A DNA stretch of 64,000 bases from Effrenium voratum (Eukaryota; Sar; Dinophyceae; Suessiales; Symbiodiniaceae), in contig CAUJNA010003772.1 of NCBI GenBank assembly GCA_963377175.1, positions 470,001 to 534,000 of the forward strand. Direction: 5' to 3'. The number at the start of each line of letters is the position of its first letter. The first letter of the stretch is position 1. The translations under genes and the position numbers were made by a program. The notes under the pieces were generated by a model. The model was not told where the DNA came from. It saw only the letters and a program-made list of their open reading frames with translations, and did not search any database. Shown piece by piece: positions 21,501-28,075 of the stretch.

Positions 21501-22686
21501 TGGCAAACATGTGTGCATGCCGCAACATGACATGTGAAAAACGCTCACGCAGGCACAAACACCCTCACATGTGACTTCACTCGGACCGCAACTCTGTTTG
21601 ACACTGCCAACACCAGGATCTTCGAAGTCATCAAATTCACCAGGGGGAGCGCCATTCTCCCCCAAATTCCAATGTACGCTCATAGTTCCCAGTGTGTTGT
21701 TAGGTGCAGATGCAACGGACGGTTTGTTACAACAAGGTGGTGCAGTGCCAAGTCCATCCCGGTAACCCGCGAACGGGTGCACGCCGGGAGGCCCGCACAC
21801 CCTCTCGCAAGAAAACCCTTCCCGGTAGTCCGCGAACGGGTGTACGCTGGGAGGCCCGCACACCCTCTCGCAAGAAAACCCCTCCCGGTAGTCCGCGAAC
21901 GGGTGTACGCCGGGAGGCCCGCACACCCTCTCGCAAGAAAACCTCTCCTGAATGAAATCTTGCTCAGCAGGTAACAAAACGATTGGGTAGGCAAAGGGGT
22001 CACCAGCGCGCCTCTGCGGGGGCATGCACTTCTGGGGCTTTGTCCTTCAGCTCCGCAAAGCCCTAAAACCCTCTGCAACATGCTGCAACTGCGGATGACC
22101 TGCCATCTCACCGCAGCCAACAAAACAAGTTCAACTGCGCGCCTCTGCGGTGGCTGCCGCTTCTGGGGCTTTGTCCTTCAGCCCCGCAAAAACCCTAAAC
22201 ACCCTCTGCATTGCGGATGACCTGCCGTCTCACCGCAGCCAACCAAACAAGTTGAACTGCGCGCCTCTGCTGCGGCTGCCACTTCTGGGGCTTTGTCCTT
22301 CAGCTCCGCAAAACCAAACAAGTTCAACTGCGCGCCTCTGCAGTGGCTGCCGCTTCTGGGGCTTTGTCTTTCAGCCCCGCAAAAACCCTAAACACCCTCT
22401 GCATTGCGGATGACCTGCCGTCTCACCGCAGCCAACCAAATAAGTTCAACTGCGCGCCTCATAAGGAAGAATCTGCCCGAGCAGATCAAGATCTATCACC
22501 GAGGCAACTCTACTGTCCCGGCGAACAAAACCCCCCCGCAACGCAAAAATGCATTTGGAATCTAGGGCACCCTACAGCAACCGGGTTCTATTGTCAGCTA
22601 TTCCAGAAGCTGGCCTGCAACTCCAGCTCTTCGAGCGTTGCTGCTGCCGCTCGCTTGCGTAGAGAGGTCTCCGGAGAAGACGCCAT
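3474..22686 (-). CDS. Six-transmembrane ion-transport channel (TRP/polycystin-like), 16 exons
   Basis: Sixteen minus-strand exons join with every phase compatible to 2169 nt, 722 codons plus TGA. Residues 1-340 are soluble. An ankyrin-like helix pair (PLRWAIESGSLSAAKAIIED) lies at about 207-226. Hydrophobic segments follow at about 341-357, 372-388, 426-441, 457-475 and 479-514. A pore-like segment (ESMICLSGITLRL) lies at about 525-537. S6 at about 550-576 carries LLNLLIAQLN, a motif familiar from ion-transport channels. The tail is acidic, then a helix, then Lys/Ser-rich. Cation permeation across a membrane is inferred from this layout; ion and gating cannot be read. All 15 acceptors are AG|G; donors are 8 GC, 5 GT and 2 GA. 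Assigning exons 1 and 2 is the least certain step, resting on phase and an in-frame ATG. Each exon is listed below. Confidence 0.85.
4773..4913 (-). CDS. Channel exon 15 (residues 638-684)
   Basis: A CTAG|G acceptor opens VMEPQSLAVVAADRIQRFGG, then the acidic DEEEDPFLAHQ. The donor is CCAG|GCGAAA. In-frame stops outside both borders limit the exon. Confidence 0.87.
5616..5641. other. Perfect 11-bp inverted repeat around a splice donor
   Basis: The arms GGGCGGAATCC and GGATTCCGCCC are separated by four bases. The exon 14 donor lies in the loop, so the pre-mRNA could form a hairpin over the 5' splice site. Confidence 0.85.
5629..5745 (-). CDS. Channel exon 14 (residues 599-637)
   Basis: The acceptor is GTAG|G and the donor CCAG|GCGGAT. 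It encodes VQTLRYTKHERWTRFV, then LEFNEGDVGMAGGIQ, in phase 0 at both ends. The donor falls in the loop of a perfect 11-bp inverted repeat (5616-5641). Confidence 0.9.
5889..6038 (-). CDS. Channel exon 13, S6 (residues 549-598)
   Basis: The exon opens DPVLLTAVFGFITSSAILLL and continues NLLIAQLNCSYVYVYQ and MLGYAKLKRSSVS. The NLLIAQLN stretch is the clearest family signature in the window. The donor is placed at TCA|GTTGCC; a slightly earlier GT is possible. Confidence 0.9.
6618..6712 (-). CDS. Channel exon 12, pore region (residues 517-548)
   Basis: An ACAG|G acceptor opens YEDMKQFGESMICLSGITLR, then LYEDDYRDLQN. The border is AAC|GACGCT joining GAG|GAT, a GA donor; because GA is shared, the exact cut is ambiguous by two bases. 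The segment between S5 and S6 should line the pore. Confidence 0.82.
6938..6984 (-). CDS. Channel exon 11, transmembrane segment 5, second part (residues 501-517)
   Basis: A 47-nt exon with acceptor CGAG|G and donor CATG|GCCACT encodes FLLTTFASAITVLEH. A (TG)n-rich stretch on the minus strand sits directly before the acceptor. Confidence 0.85.
6999..7066. repeat. (CA)n microsatellite next to a splice acceptor
   Basis: CA/CACAA-rich on plus, TG-rich on the gene strand, lying 15-80 nt before the exon 11 acceptor. Confidence 0.85.
7464..7533 (-). CDS. Channel exon 10, transmembrane segment 5, first part (residues 478-501)
   Basis: The acceptor is GCGAG|G and the donor CTGTT|GCGCCT. It encodes LSAFVLVCVHVGSEIGRFMF, then AL. 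The two leftover bases TT join the G of exon 11 to give Leu. Confidence 0.85.
8312..8376 (-). CDS. Channel exon 9, transmembrane segment 4 (residues 456-478)
   Basis: The acceptor is TCGAG|G and the donor ACAG|GCGGGG. The exon encodes FAMCAVGLHWGLMADLAVF, a hydrophobic segment ending in an Asp-containing DLAVFST. The phase fits both neighbours. Confidence 0.82.
9255..9786 (-). pseudogene. Frame-broken intronless coding relic after the spliced leader
   Basis: Directly downstream of the leader relic, about 530 nt of GC-rich sequence looks coding but switches frame. SQAKAKARASMQRYLASFVK and TEEERAG lie in one frame. DERYMSGVNEVDQIPLTAAK follows in another, with no room for an intron between. 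KFSEGEPAEAAPQLER and DDGVFTFGLAPCP come later in further frames. This fits a processed pseudogene. Product unrecognised. Part of the plus strand (about 9354-9560) is also open, so the call is moderate. Confidence 0.5.
9787..9801 (-). other. Relict dinoflagellate spliced-leader sequence
   Basis: The minus strand reads CCATTTTGGCTCAAG, identical over 15 nt to the 3' part of the conserved dinoflagellate trans-spliced leader. Bases before it (TAGCCA) resemble the next leader bases if CCA was duplicated. Such genomic relics are known where spliced mRNAs were reverse-transcribed and reinserted. It has the same orientation as the host gene and lies in its exon 8-9 intron. Confidence 0.6.
10085..10186. 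repeat. Two tandem copies of a ~59-bp unit (AAGTACACTTTGGCAGCTCC)
   Basis: The unit contains CACAAAGTACACTTTGGCAG, then CTCGAAAACCGCAACTTTTC. A second two-copy block lies at 11459-11557, so the pair is dispersed. Confidence 0.8.
10276..10359 (-). CDS. Unassigned exon-like island inside the channel intron
   Basis: A GCCAG acceptor leads into FRPLAMVSPEKFAEFESYLE, then EHLEQLPQ, and a CAA|GTC donor: 28 codons in phase 0. The glutamate-rich helix looks truly coding. The channel model is complete without it, so it may be an alternative exon, a nested gene fragment, or part of the neighbouring relic. Confidence 0.4.
10619..11145. repeat. Polypyrimidine tract (TTCTC/TTTC)n, ~525 bp
   Basis: Nearly pure C/T on plus, so purine-rich in the channel pre-mRNA. 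The long Phe/Ser/Leu open frames over it are repeat translations. Confidence 0.9.
11198..11350. repeat. ~45-50 bp degenerate tandem repeat (GCGCCTGCC core)
   Basis: Units begin GCACTTCACCTTG, GCACTTGACC, GCACCTCAGG and GCACCTCTGA, and share AAAGTGTTGCGCCTGCC. They are related in pattern to the repeat at 2.3-2.5 kb. Confidence 0.6.
11459..11557. repeat. Second block of the ~59-bp unit
   Basis: It is the same unit as at 10085-10186, again in two copies, with scattered substitutions and in the same orientation. Confidence 0.8.
12008..12190. repeat. (CA)n-rich microsatellite
   Basis: CACACA with ACATACAC and CACGCACG variants and short TATATA inserts. It lies in the exon 8-9 intron. Confidence 0.88.
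12288..12465. repeat. (CAGGCACG)n 8-bp tandem array
   Basis: A CACG tract runs into a regular GCAGGCAC array of about 14 units, with few interruptions. The Ala/Cys/Arg open frames here are repeat artefacts. Confidence 0.9.
12971..13062 (-). CDS. Channel exon 8, transmembrane segment 3 (residues 426-456)
   Basis: A TTAAG|G acceptor opens ASLMLMICLVCMWIYEPYIH, then CVEDPELSAA. The donor is placed at CACT|GTAGCG because that phase (2) fits exon 9; it lies just before an in-frame TAG. The next intron is about 4.6 kb. Confidence 0.8.
13952..14381 (-). CDS. Channel exon 7, transmembrane segments 1 and 2 (residues 282-425)
   Basis: This is the largest exon (430 nt). From an AAG|G acceptor it reads RVNYYVKNLFVDGNGNF. 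It then carries hydrophobic IWFIFSLVVLMVSQTLL and AITYMLTLLVLLIQHA, separated by the charged linker PEYRESKEARIG. It ends CAG|GTGCAT. No stop occurs in 143 codons. Confidence 0.9.
14456..14524. repeat. Pair of (TA)n tracts flanking a G-rich spacer
   Basis: TATATATATATACATA, a GGGAGGGGCGGGGG spacer, then ATGTATATATATATA. The two AT tracts can pair with each other. The block sits just upstream of channel exon 7. Confidence 0.75.
14880..15495. repeat. C/A-rich tetranucleotide-type low-complexity block
   Basis: Runs of CCAACCAACCGA, CAAGCAAGC, AGGCTAGGCT and AAACAAACAAAC on plus, within the channel intron between exons 6 and 7. No coding signal. Confidence 0.85.
15594..15746 (-). CDS. Channel exon 6 (residues 231-282)
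   Basis: A TTGAG|G acceptor opens ADRERYYYGVDDLFARHRDI, continuing to LEGLAWRSRTTDQGM and a GAG|GCGCCA donor. One nt at the start and two at the end complete Arg codons with exons 5 and 7. A CA-rich microsatellite block lies upstream in the intron. Confidence 0.9.
17295..17424 (-). CDS. Channel exon 5, ankyrin-like helices (residues 188-231)
   Basis: The acceptor is CCTAG|G and the donor ATCAG|GCTGAG. The frame reads VLIVKVGTQDISPLRWAIES, then GSLSAAKAIIEDLLTI. The PLRWAIESGSLSAAKAII pattern matches the helix-turn-helix of an ankyrin repeat. Confidence 0.88.
17503..17781 (-). CDS. Channel exon 4 (residues 95-188)
   Basis: A GAAG|G acceptor opens VQWRFRLIMDLPMKHGV. The exon continues through KVMKAINNNSTLQLASAVNS and KPIFVLNCEMDGNHHVVALV to a CCAG|GTACCC donor. 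No stop occurs across 279 nt. It is soluble and mixed alpha/beta in look. Confidence 0.85.
18034..18137 (-). CDS. Channel exon 3 (residues 60-95)
   Basis: An AAG|G acceptor opens LVHTVTEGSTIATW, then ELHVRPKGFAERCLDSGCM. The donor is ATGC|GTGGCT. The phase (1 nt left over) matches exon 4 exactly. The LHVRPxGFxExxLD pattern looks like a conserved soluble N-terminal motif; that is recollection of family style, not an alignment. Confidence 0.75.
19204..19310 (-). CDS. Channel exon 2 (residues 25-60)
   Basis: A pyrimidine-rich tract ends in GAG|G and opens EMFGPFVQAAVDSLRRFVSD, then ELGLEAFSWSLGIIA. The donor is CCA|GA, or equivalently one base later because of the shared G. The exon is strongly GC3-rich and helical. 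It joins exon 1 at phase 0 and exon 3 at phase 2. Confidence 0.65.
20080..20216. repeat. 10-bp CCACTTGGAG minisatellite with both orientations
   Basis: CCACTTGGAG units run first in one orientation and then as the reverse complement (CTCCAAGTGG), so the block can fold on itself. A larger array lies at 26450-26722. It is in the intron between channel exons 1 and 2. Confidence 0.9.
20778..20824. repeat. Hairpin motif, copy 1 (AACTGAG...CTCGTTTTTTTTG)
   Basis: A-rich left arm and T-rich right arm around GAATGTCCAAAA, ending in a T run. It is an imperfect copy of the hairpin at 21095-21146. Confidence 0.6.
21095..21146. repeat. Hairpin motif, copy 2 (AAACCGAG...CTCGGTTT)
   Basis: Arms AAAAACCGAG and CTCGGTTTTT are separated by about 22 nt and followed by TTTGTTTT. 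The symmetry is perfect in the core arms. Confidence 0.75.
21758..21955. repeat. 63-bp tandem repeat, three copies
   Basis: GAACGGGTG recurs at 21771, 21834 and 21897, exactly 63 bp apart, so all frames stay open as 21-residue repeats. Plus gives SPRTGVRREARTPSRKK; minus gives a Cys-containing FSCERVCGPPGVHPFADYR. It lies in the intron between channel exons 1 and 2, so translation is doubtful. Confidence 0.9.
22007..22463. repeat. ~122-bp tandem repeat, about four copies
   Basis: GCGCGCCTCTGC recurs at about 22007, 22137, 22259, 22330 and 22451; one copy is shortened. Each full copy holds TTCTGGGGCTTTGTCCTTCA and GCGGATGACCTGCC. Plus frames are open (AAASGALSFSPAKTLN). Confidence 0.9.
22615..22686 (-). 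CDS. Channel exon 1 (start codon, residues 1-24)
   Basis: The ATG at 22686-22684 opens MASSPETSLRKRAAAATLEE, ending LELQ before a CAG|GC donor. The frame is Ala/Leu/Glu-rich and helical. Phase 0 at the donor fits exon 2. The 5' flank and first codons are duplicated just upstream, so this ATG has a decoy copy at 23180-23178 whose frame does not continue into this exon. Confidence 0.6.
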
Positions 22687-23163
22687 CGCTTCTAGAGCTT
22701 CTGAACTTCAATTCGAGACAGAAATGGCCCAGACCTGGATTTGCCCCCTCAAGGGGCTCTGAAAAGGAGACGTCTAGTCCTTGCCCAAAGGTGATGGGAT
22801 TTGCCCTTCCAGGGCTTTGAAACAAGGGATTCTGGACGTCTTTGCCCAAAGGTGATGGGATTTGCCATTCCAGGCCTTTGAAACAAGGGATTCTGGACGT
22901 CTTTGCCCAAAGGTCTTGCAGGGCTTTGAAAAAAGGGATTCTGGACATCTTTGGGATTTGGTCTGAGGGCCCCTGCACCTAAACTGATGGGATTTGCACC
23001 TAAACTGATGAGATTTGCACCTAAACTGATGAGATTTGCACCTAAACTGATGAGATTTGCACCTGGATTCGCACTTCCACGTGAGGACGGGAAAGTGCAA
23101 ATAGAACGTCGTGGGTGGACAGCAAGACGAAGCCGTGCATGGATAGGTTTGAAACGGTAATGG
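22670..23163 (-). repeat. Proximal copy of a duplicated 5' flank with the start codon
   Basis: This 494-bp segment carries the first five codons of the channel gene (ATG at 22686) and its upstream flank. It has a nested repeat of a ~60-bp unit (GGATTCTGGACGTCTTTGCC) and four 21-bp units (GCACCTAAACTGATGAGATT) at about 22975-23060. It probably contains the promoter of the channel gene. Confidence 0.85.
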
Positions 23164-23672
23164 TCCGGAGAAGACGCCATCGCTTCTAGAGCTTCTGAGC
23201 TTCAATTCGAGACAGAAATGGCCCAGACCTGGATTTGCCCCCTCAAGGGGCTCTGAAAAGGAGACGTCTAGTCCTTGCCCAAAGGTGATGGGATTTGCCC
23301 TTCCAGGGCTTTGAAACAAGGGATTCTGGACGTCTTTGCCCAAAGGTGATGGGATTTGCCCTTTTCTGGACGTCTTTGCCCAAAGGTCTTGCAGGGCTTT
23401 GAAAAAAGGGATTCTGGACATCTTTGAGATTTGGTCTGAGAGCCCCTGCACCTAAACTGATGGGATTTGCACCTAAACTAATGAGATTGCATCTCTTGTT
23501 TTTTGCACCTAAACTGATGAGATTTGCACCTAAACTGATGAGATTTGCACCTAAACTGATGAGATTTGCACCTGGATTCGCACTTCCATGTGAGGACGGG
23601 AAAGTGCAAATAGAACGTCGTGGGTGGACAGCAAGACGAAGCCGTGCATGGATAGGTTTGAAACGGTAATGG
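23164..23672 (-). repeat. Distal copy of the duplicated 5' flank
   Basis: A ~509-bp copy of 22670-23163 at an offset of 494 bp. It differs by loss of part of one internal unit (near 23357) and a ~30-bp insertion among the 21-bp units (near 23485). The decoy ATG at 23180 opens a frame running back through the proximal copy that does not join exon 1. Confidence 0.9.
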
Positions 23673-24255
23673 GTGACAAGACACACATTGAACTTGGAAA
23701 GGCAGTCGTGGATAGACCACACCCTCGGGCTTGGGCAGCCTAGGCGGGCTGCCAGGGCAACCTGGAGCTGACCCCCCGGAAAAACATTTTTTCGGGGCGA
23801 AATAAATTGTTTTTGGCCCAGCCGGATTTTGAAGACCGAGCGGCCAGACGGGAAAAGGCGGCTTTCAGCCCCGCTTGTGAGCAAGCCGGCCTTGGTTCAG
23901 CGGCGAATGCGTCGGACTCAGCTTTGTCCCGCGGGAAAATTTGGAGGCTCGAATCTCGGACCTGTCGCGCAAAACGAATTCTTTTTTGACACCGCCAGGC
24001 TTGGGGTGAAGAGGCGGGCGCGAGCGAGGCAGCCAGAGACGACGCAAAAACGATTTTCGGGCCGAAACAATTTGTTTTTAGGCGCGGCCAGGTATGGGGT
24101 GAGCACAAGCCTTGGGAAGAGGCAGGCGCGTGCGATACAGCCAGAAAGGCGGCTACTGGCAGCCCGCCATTTTGCGCCATTTTGCGCCCAATGGGACACA
24201 GCAACAGCAACAACAACAGCAACAACATCGACAAGAATCACCAGACGGACGAAGC

Positions 24256-24453
24256 CAGCCTGCCCGTCCGGTTGCACAGGCGGTGAGCCTGTGGGAACTG
24301 CATCACGTATCCCCTTTTCGACAGGCAGCTGCCGGCCAGACAAAACAACAACAGCAACAACAGCCAGCCTGCCCGTCCGGTTGCACAGGCGGTGAGCCTG
24401 TGGGAGCCGCATCACGTATCCCCTTTTCGACAGGCAGTTGCTGGCTCAGCAGC
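24256..24453. repeat. 109-bp direct duplication
   Basis: CAGCCTGCCCGTCCGG begins at 24256 and again at 24365. Both copies run through GTGAGCCTGTGGGA and ATCACGTATCCCC to CGACAGGCAG, with CAG/CAA-rich spacers between. Confidence 0.88.
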
Positions 24454-24492
24454 AGCAGCAGCAACAACAAGAACGACAACGACAACGACATC

Positions 24493-24660
24493 GACCTCCC
24501 CGTGCGGCTCGAAATCTGTGAAACTGAGTGGAAAGCACAAGCGTGGATAGGTCCGGGAAATTGCTCAGCGATGTTTGACCTCCCCGTGCGGCTCGAAGTC
24601 TGCGAAAATGAGTGGAAAGTACAAGCGTGGATAGGTCCTGGGCTCGTAGTTAGGTTTCGC
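24493..24660. repeat. 84-bp tandem repeat, two copies, 28-codon period
   Basis: GACCTCCCCGTGCGGCTCGA begins at 24493 and 24577. The plus frame gives DLPVRLEICETEWKAQAWIG, then a second copy with V, N and V replacements. About half of the base changes in the shared part are silent in this frame. No start, stop or splice context ties it to a gene. Confidence 0.85.
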
Positions 24661-24705
24661 GGGGACGGGGAAACTAGGCGTCAAGGCTGCTGCCGAAGCA
24701 GCAAA

Positions 24706-24752
24706 TAAAAAAACCGAGTTTTACGACGAACTCCAAAAACTCGGCTTTTTTG
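24706..24752. repeat. Hairpin motif, copy 3, outside the 323-bp repeat
   Basis: AAAAAACCGAGTTTT, a spacer of about 11 nt, then AAAAACTCGGCTTTTTTG. Because it lies 3.6 kb from the tandem repeat, it is an independent copy of the same element. Confidence 0.7.
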
Positions 24753-24789
24753 TTTGCGCCCATTTGCGCCCCGAGGGAATGCAGCAGCA

Positions 24790-25305
24790 GATGCATGAGG
24801 TCGTACAGGTACTTCATGAGGTCGGTCGTACAGGTACTTCATGAAATGGTATAGCATAAGGTCGTACAGGTACTTCATGAGGTCATACATCATGAGGTCG
24901 TACAGGTACTTCATGAGGAAGTGGATGTGGGGATGTAGAAGGTGATGTTGTGGTGGTAGTCCATGAGGCAGACCATGAGGTGGTACAGCATGAGGTCGTA
25001 CAGGTGCTTCATGAGGTCGTGCAGCATGAGGTCGTAGAGGTACTTCATGAGGTGGTATAGTGGAATAGCATAAGGTCGTACAGGTACTTCATGAGGTCAT
25101 ACATCATGAGGTCGTACAGGTACTTCATGAGGTGGAGGATGTAGAAGGTGATGTTGTGGTGGTAGTCCATGAGGTAGACCACGAGGTGACAGCATAAGGT
25201 CGTACAGGTGCTTCATGAGGTCGCACAGGTACTTCATGAGGTTGCGCAGGTACTTCATGAGGTCGTACAGCATGAGGTCGCCTAGGTATTTCATGAGGTA
25301 GTGGA
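24790..25305. repeat. Minisatellite (CATGAGGTCGTACAGGTACTT)
   Basis: Irregular array of ATGAGGTCGTACAGGTACTT with GGTGGTA variants. A longer period of roughly 230-240 bp is visible (GTAGAAGGTGATGTTGTGG at about 24937 and 25140). The Met/Tyr/Leu/Asp open frames are repeat artefacts. Confidence 0.9.
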
Positions 25306-25847
25306 TTCAGGAGGCACCCGTCGGTAGTCTCCGGTGCCAGCTTGTTGTAATGGCCAACGTGCTGCAGTTAGCCACTTTCTTCTCTGGGTCAGTGGTCTGC
25401 AGAGACTTGGAATCACTTGAGTGCTCGAGGGCTGCTGTCAGGTCAAACGGCTCGCATGAACACAGCAGGAAAACAGCCAAGCGCTCACAGAAAGGACCAA
25501 ACAGTCATGGCAGAGCGACCAGGAGATATTCCTTTTTGATACGGCTCATTGTCTCCAGTGACGACACTATCTGCAATCTCAACAGCCTACCCTGCAGCTA
25601 TCACAGGCAGCGCCCAAACAACAAGCAGGTTCGTTTAGTGGCATTTTGCAGGAAGTTGGAGACAGCTTGCTCTTTGCCACAGACTTGACCCCTTCTTGAA
25701 GAAGCAGGCTACTTGGTAAGTGAGCCGACTTGCTAACCTCAGGCAGCCCAAATGACAGGAGCTACTTGCAGCCCCGCTAGGCGGGTATAGCCGTGAGTGC
25801 TCCCCATTTACTAGGTATGAGTATCCACTTCGCGACCCCGCCTCGGC

Positions 25848-25914
25848 CTGAGAGCTTCCCGCCGCATTCGCCCCGACACGGCCAGCCACGGCCGGAGGGC
25901 GCGGACGCCATGGG
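25848..25914 (-). CDS. Weak exon candidate
   Basis: A GC-rich segment is bounded on minus by CTCAG and a TCAG|GC donor. Two frames are open: PMASAPSGRGWPCRGECGG and HGVRALRPWLAVSGRM. The acceptor is AG|C, unlike the others. It may be an exon of the gene upstream of the channel. Confidence 0.25.
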
Positions 25915-26449
25915 CTGAGTGGGCGACTGTTGTGCCCAGCACATGCAGTTGGATGTATATCCCTCTATTCATATCTCGAAACCTCGAACGACCCTTCCTA
26001 GCGGGGTCTGTCGAAAGAAGTAGGGTTGTCCATCAGAGACCCTCAACGGTTGCATAAGCTTGGGGCTGTATGGAAAGTCTCCTTGAGCCGGCTCGTCCCT
26101 ATAACTGTACTTGCTGTTCATGAAGAGTGTTTGTGGGTGTTTGATAAGGCTGTGTTATCATGACAAGGCCTGAAGTGCAACACCGTCCGTTCAAAAATTG
26201 GAGCGTGACAAAGCGTGAAGCGACCCCATTTCCACGCGACACAGTTCCATTTGAGCGTGAATGACCAGTGAAAGTGGGCACGCCAACTCTCAAAAAAACA
26301 GAATCGGACACTTTTGGACGTCTTCCGAAACGACTCTGCAGCTGGGGCCTTTGGGGGAGGACCCTGTTAGGAAGGGGGCCCTTTACGTCATGTCTACTTG
26401 GATCCACTTGAAGAGCCGTAGGATACTTGGAGCAAATTGAAAGGCGCGT

Positions 26450-26722
26450 GCCGCTTGGACAAGAGCCACTTGGAGCCATTTGGAGCCACTTGGAGCCACT
26501 TGAAACAGAACGTGCCACTTGGAGCCACTTGGAGCCACTTGAAGCGGCACATGCCACTTGGAGCCACTTAGAGCCACTTGAAGCGGCATGCACCACTTGG
26601 AGCCACATGGAGCCACTTGGAGCCACTTGAAGCGGCGCGTGCCACTTGGAGCCACTTAGAGCCACTTGAAGCGGCACGCGCCACTTGGAGCCACTTGGAT
26701 CCACTTGAAGTGGCTGAAGTGG
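26450..26722. repeat. Large 10-bp GCCACTTGGA minisatellite
   Basis: About 25 units of GCCACTTGGA with variants (GCCACTTAGA, GCCACTTGAA), interrupted by GCGGCACGTG-like spacers about every 60 bp. It has the same unit as 20080-20216. Confidence 0.92.
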
Positions 26723-28024
26723 CTTGAACTGCCAAATTCAAATAGCGCACGTCAGGCGACCCCAATGGGAAAATGGGAAAATTGCTGATTATCCACTACT
26801 CACTTCCAGATAGGGGGTACCGCTTGTTTAGTGGGGTTTCATCACTTTAGACTATTGGAGGGGAACACTCCCCCGATTGAGGGCTCGACAATTCGGGGTC
26901 AATTGTATAGGGCTAACTCGGATCTGGAAGCTGCTGGTTTCCTCGAGCCCCTCGGGGCATTTTGTTTGACCCGAAGTGTCACTCACTGAACACTGCGTCT
27001 GCCAAAAACCACTAGCCGAACGAGCAACGGAGGTTCTCCTTGAGATGTCACCGGGGGTGGGGAGGGTTGACACCTCTAAGGACCCTCCAACGCAGGGAAA
27101 CATCAGTCGCAAACCAAAGCTCAGGCTGCGCTGTTGCGAGGTGGGAATCATATATCTGTGAAGCCTCTCGACATCCCCAATGAATTCTCCACCTGAAGGG
27201 GTACAGCATACCTGAAAAGCACACTGCAGCAACAAAAATGCCGAGCAGTTGCCTGGTCGGCAGAATCTGTAGGAAGTTAGGCTTTTCACAGGTTTCTCCT
27301 GTACTCGGACGAACAGCATCCAAGTTCCGGATCGATTCTCCGGATCTGGCTGCAAGTAATTTTAACTGTGAGAAGAAGGTTTGAGAGTTTTCTCAATATG
27401 TTTCCGAACGAGGATCCCAAAGCCTGTCGGTTTCCTTCAAGAACTCCACAACCCCCCACAAAGAAGCCTTAGTCAAGAGCTGGTAGTCAAGAGCCGGTAG
27501 TCAAGAGCTGATATTTTGCCTTCATAAGGTTTATGTGCACCGTATTGCACCGTACCTCTTCGGGGGCCCTTTGGTGTTTAGGTGGGTCATCGTGGGTCCT
27601 TTGGTCTGAACATGTTCAGCTTTCATTGGAATCCCCTGTTGGAGACGTGGGAAACTTCAAACTCGTTTTCTTACATCCCAAATTTGCCAGGCACCTTCTT
27701 AGAAAGGAATATGGTTTGTATTTCGCCAAAGGTTGTCTGAAGGTGCGATGTTTGGTAGAGAAAGTGGCCAAAAATCGATCCGCAACTCTTCACAGCCATT
27801 TGCGAGAGGCCAAAGGTGGCCTAGAAAGGCTACATCTTCCTAGCCTTTTGGCTATGCTGAAGGCCTTAGACCCACAACTAGGTGGTCTCGAGGTCTCGAT
27901 TTTTGTGCTATCCTGACGGAATTTGGTTCAAAAGTACCCCAACCTCGTTCCAATTGTTTAGACCCTGACATCAGGAGCCCACGACTTCCCGCCTCTTCCT
28001 TCGGCTTCGGCTCACCGCGACGCT

Positions 28025-28075
28025 CGAGCTCCGGCTCGCAGCTGGAATCGAAGGCGCCGAATGCCGAACTCCGAA
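28025..28075 (-). CDS. Weak exon candidate
   Basis: A T/C-rich stretch ends TTCGGAG before SAFGAFDSSCEPELER and a CGCG|GTGAGC donor, a good GT site. The exon is short, and the acceptor is AG|T rather than AG|G. Flanking sequence from 26723 to 30900 shows no better exon. Confidence 0.35.

Noticed and set aside
23178..23180. Upstream ATG as the true start of the channel gene
   Set aside because: Its frame runs through the duplicated flank and does not enter exon 1; the ATG at 22686 does.
23900..23960. tRNA-like GGCTCGAATCTCGG segment
   Set aside because: It resembles a B box, but no cloverleaf with an acceptor stem could be drawn. No other tRNA or rRNA gene was recognised.
24112..24708. 198-codon plus open frame across several repeats
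   Set aside because: It strings together CAG/CAA repeats, a 109-bp and an 84-bp duplication; no gene context on plus. The 84-bp part is kept as a finding.
24790..25305. CRISPR-like regular repeats
   Set aside because: Units are irregular, contiguous and without unique spacers; the genome is eukaryotic.
25690..26095. Possible organelle-derived insert
   Set aside because: The sequence looked different from its surroundings at first, but no recognisable organelle gene or RNA was found.
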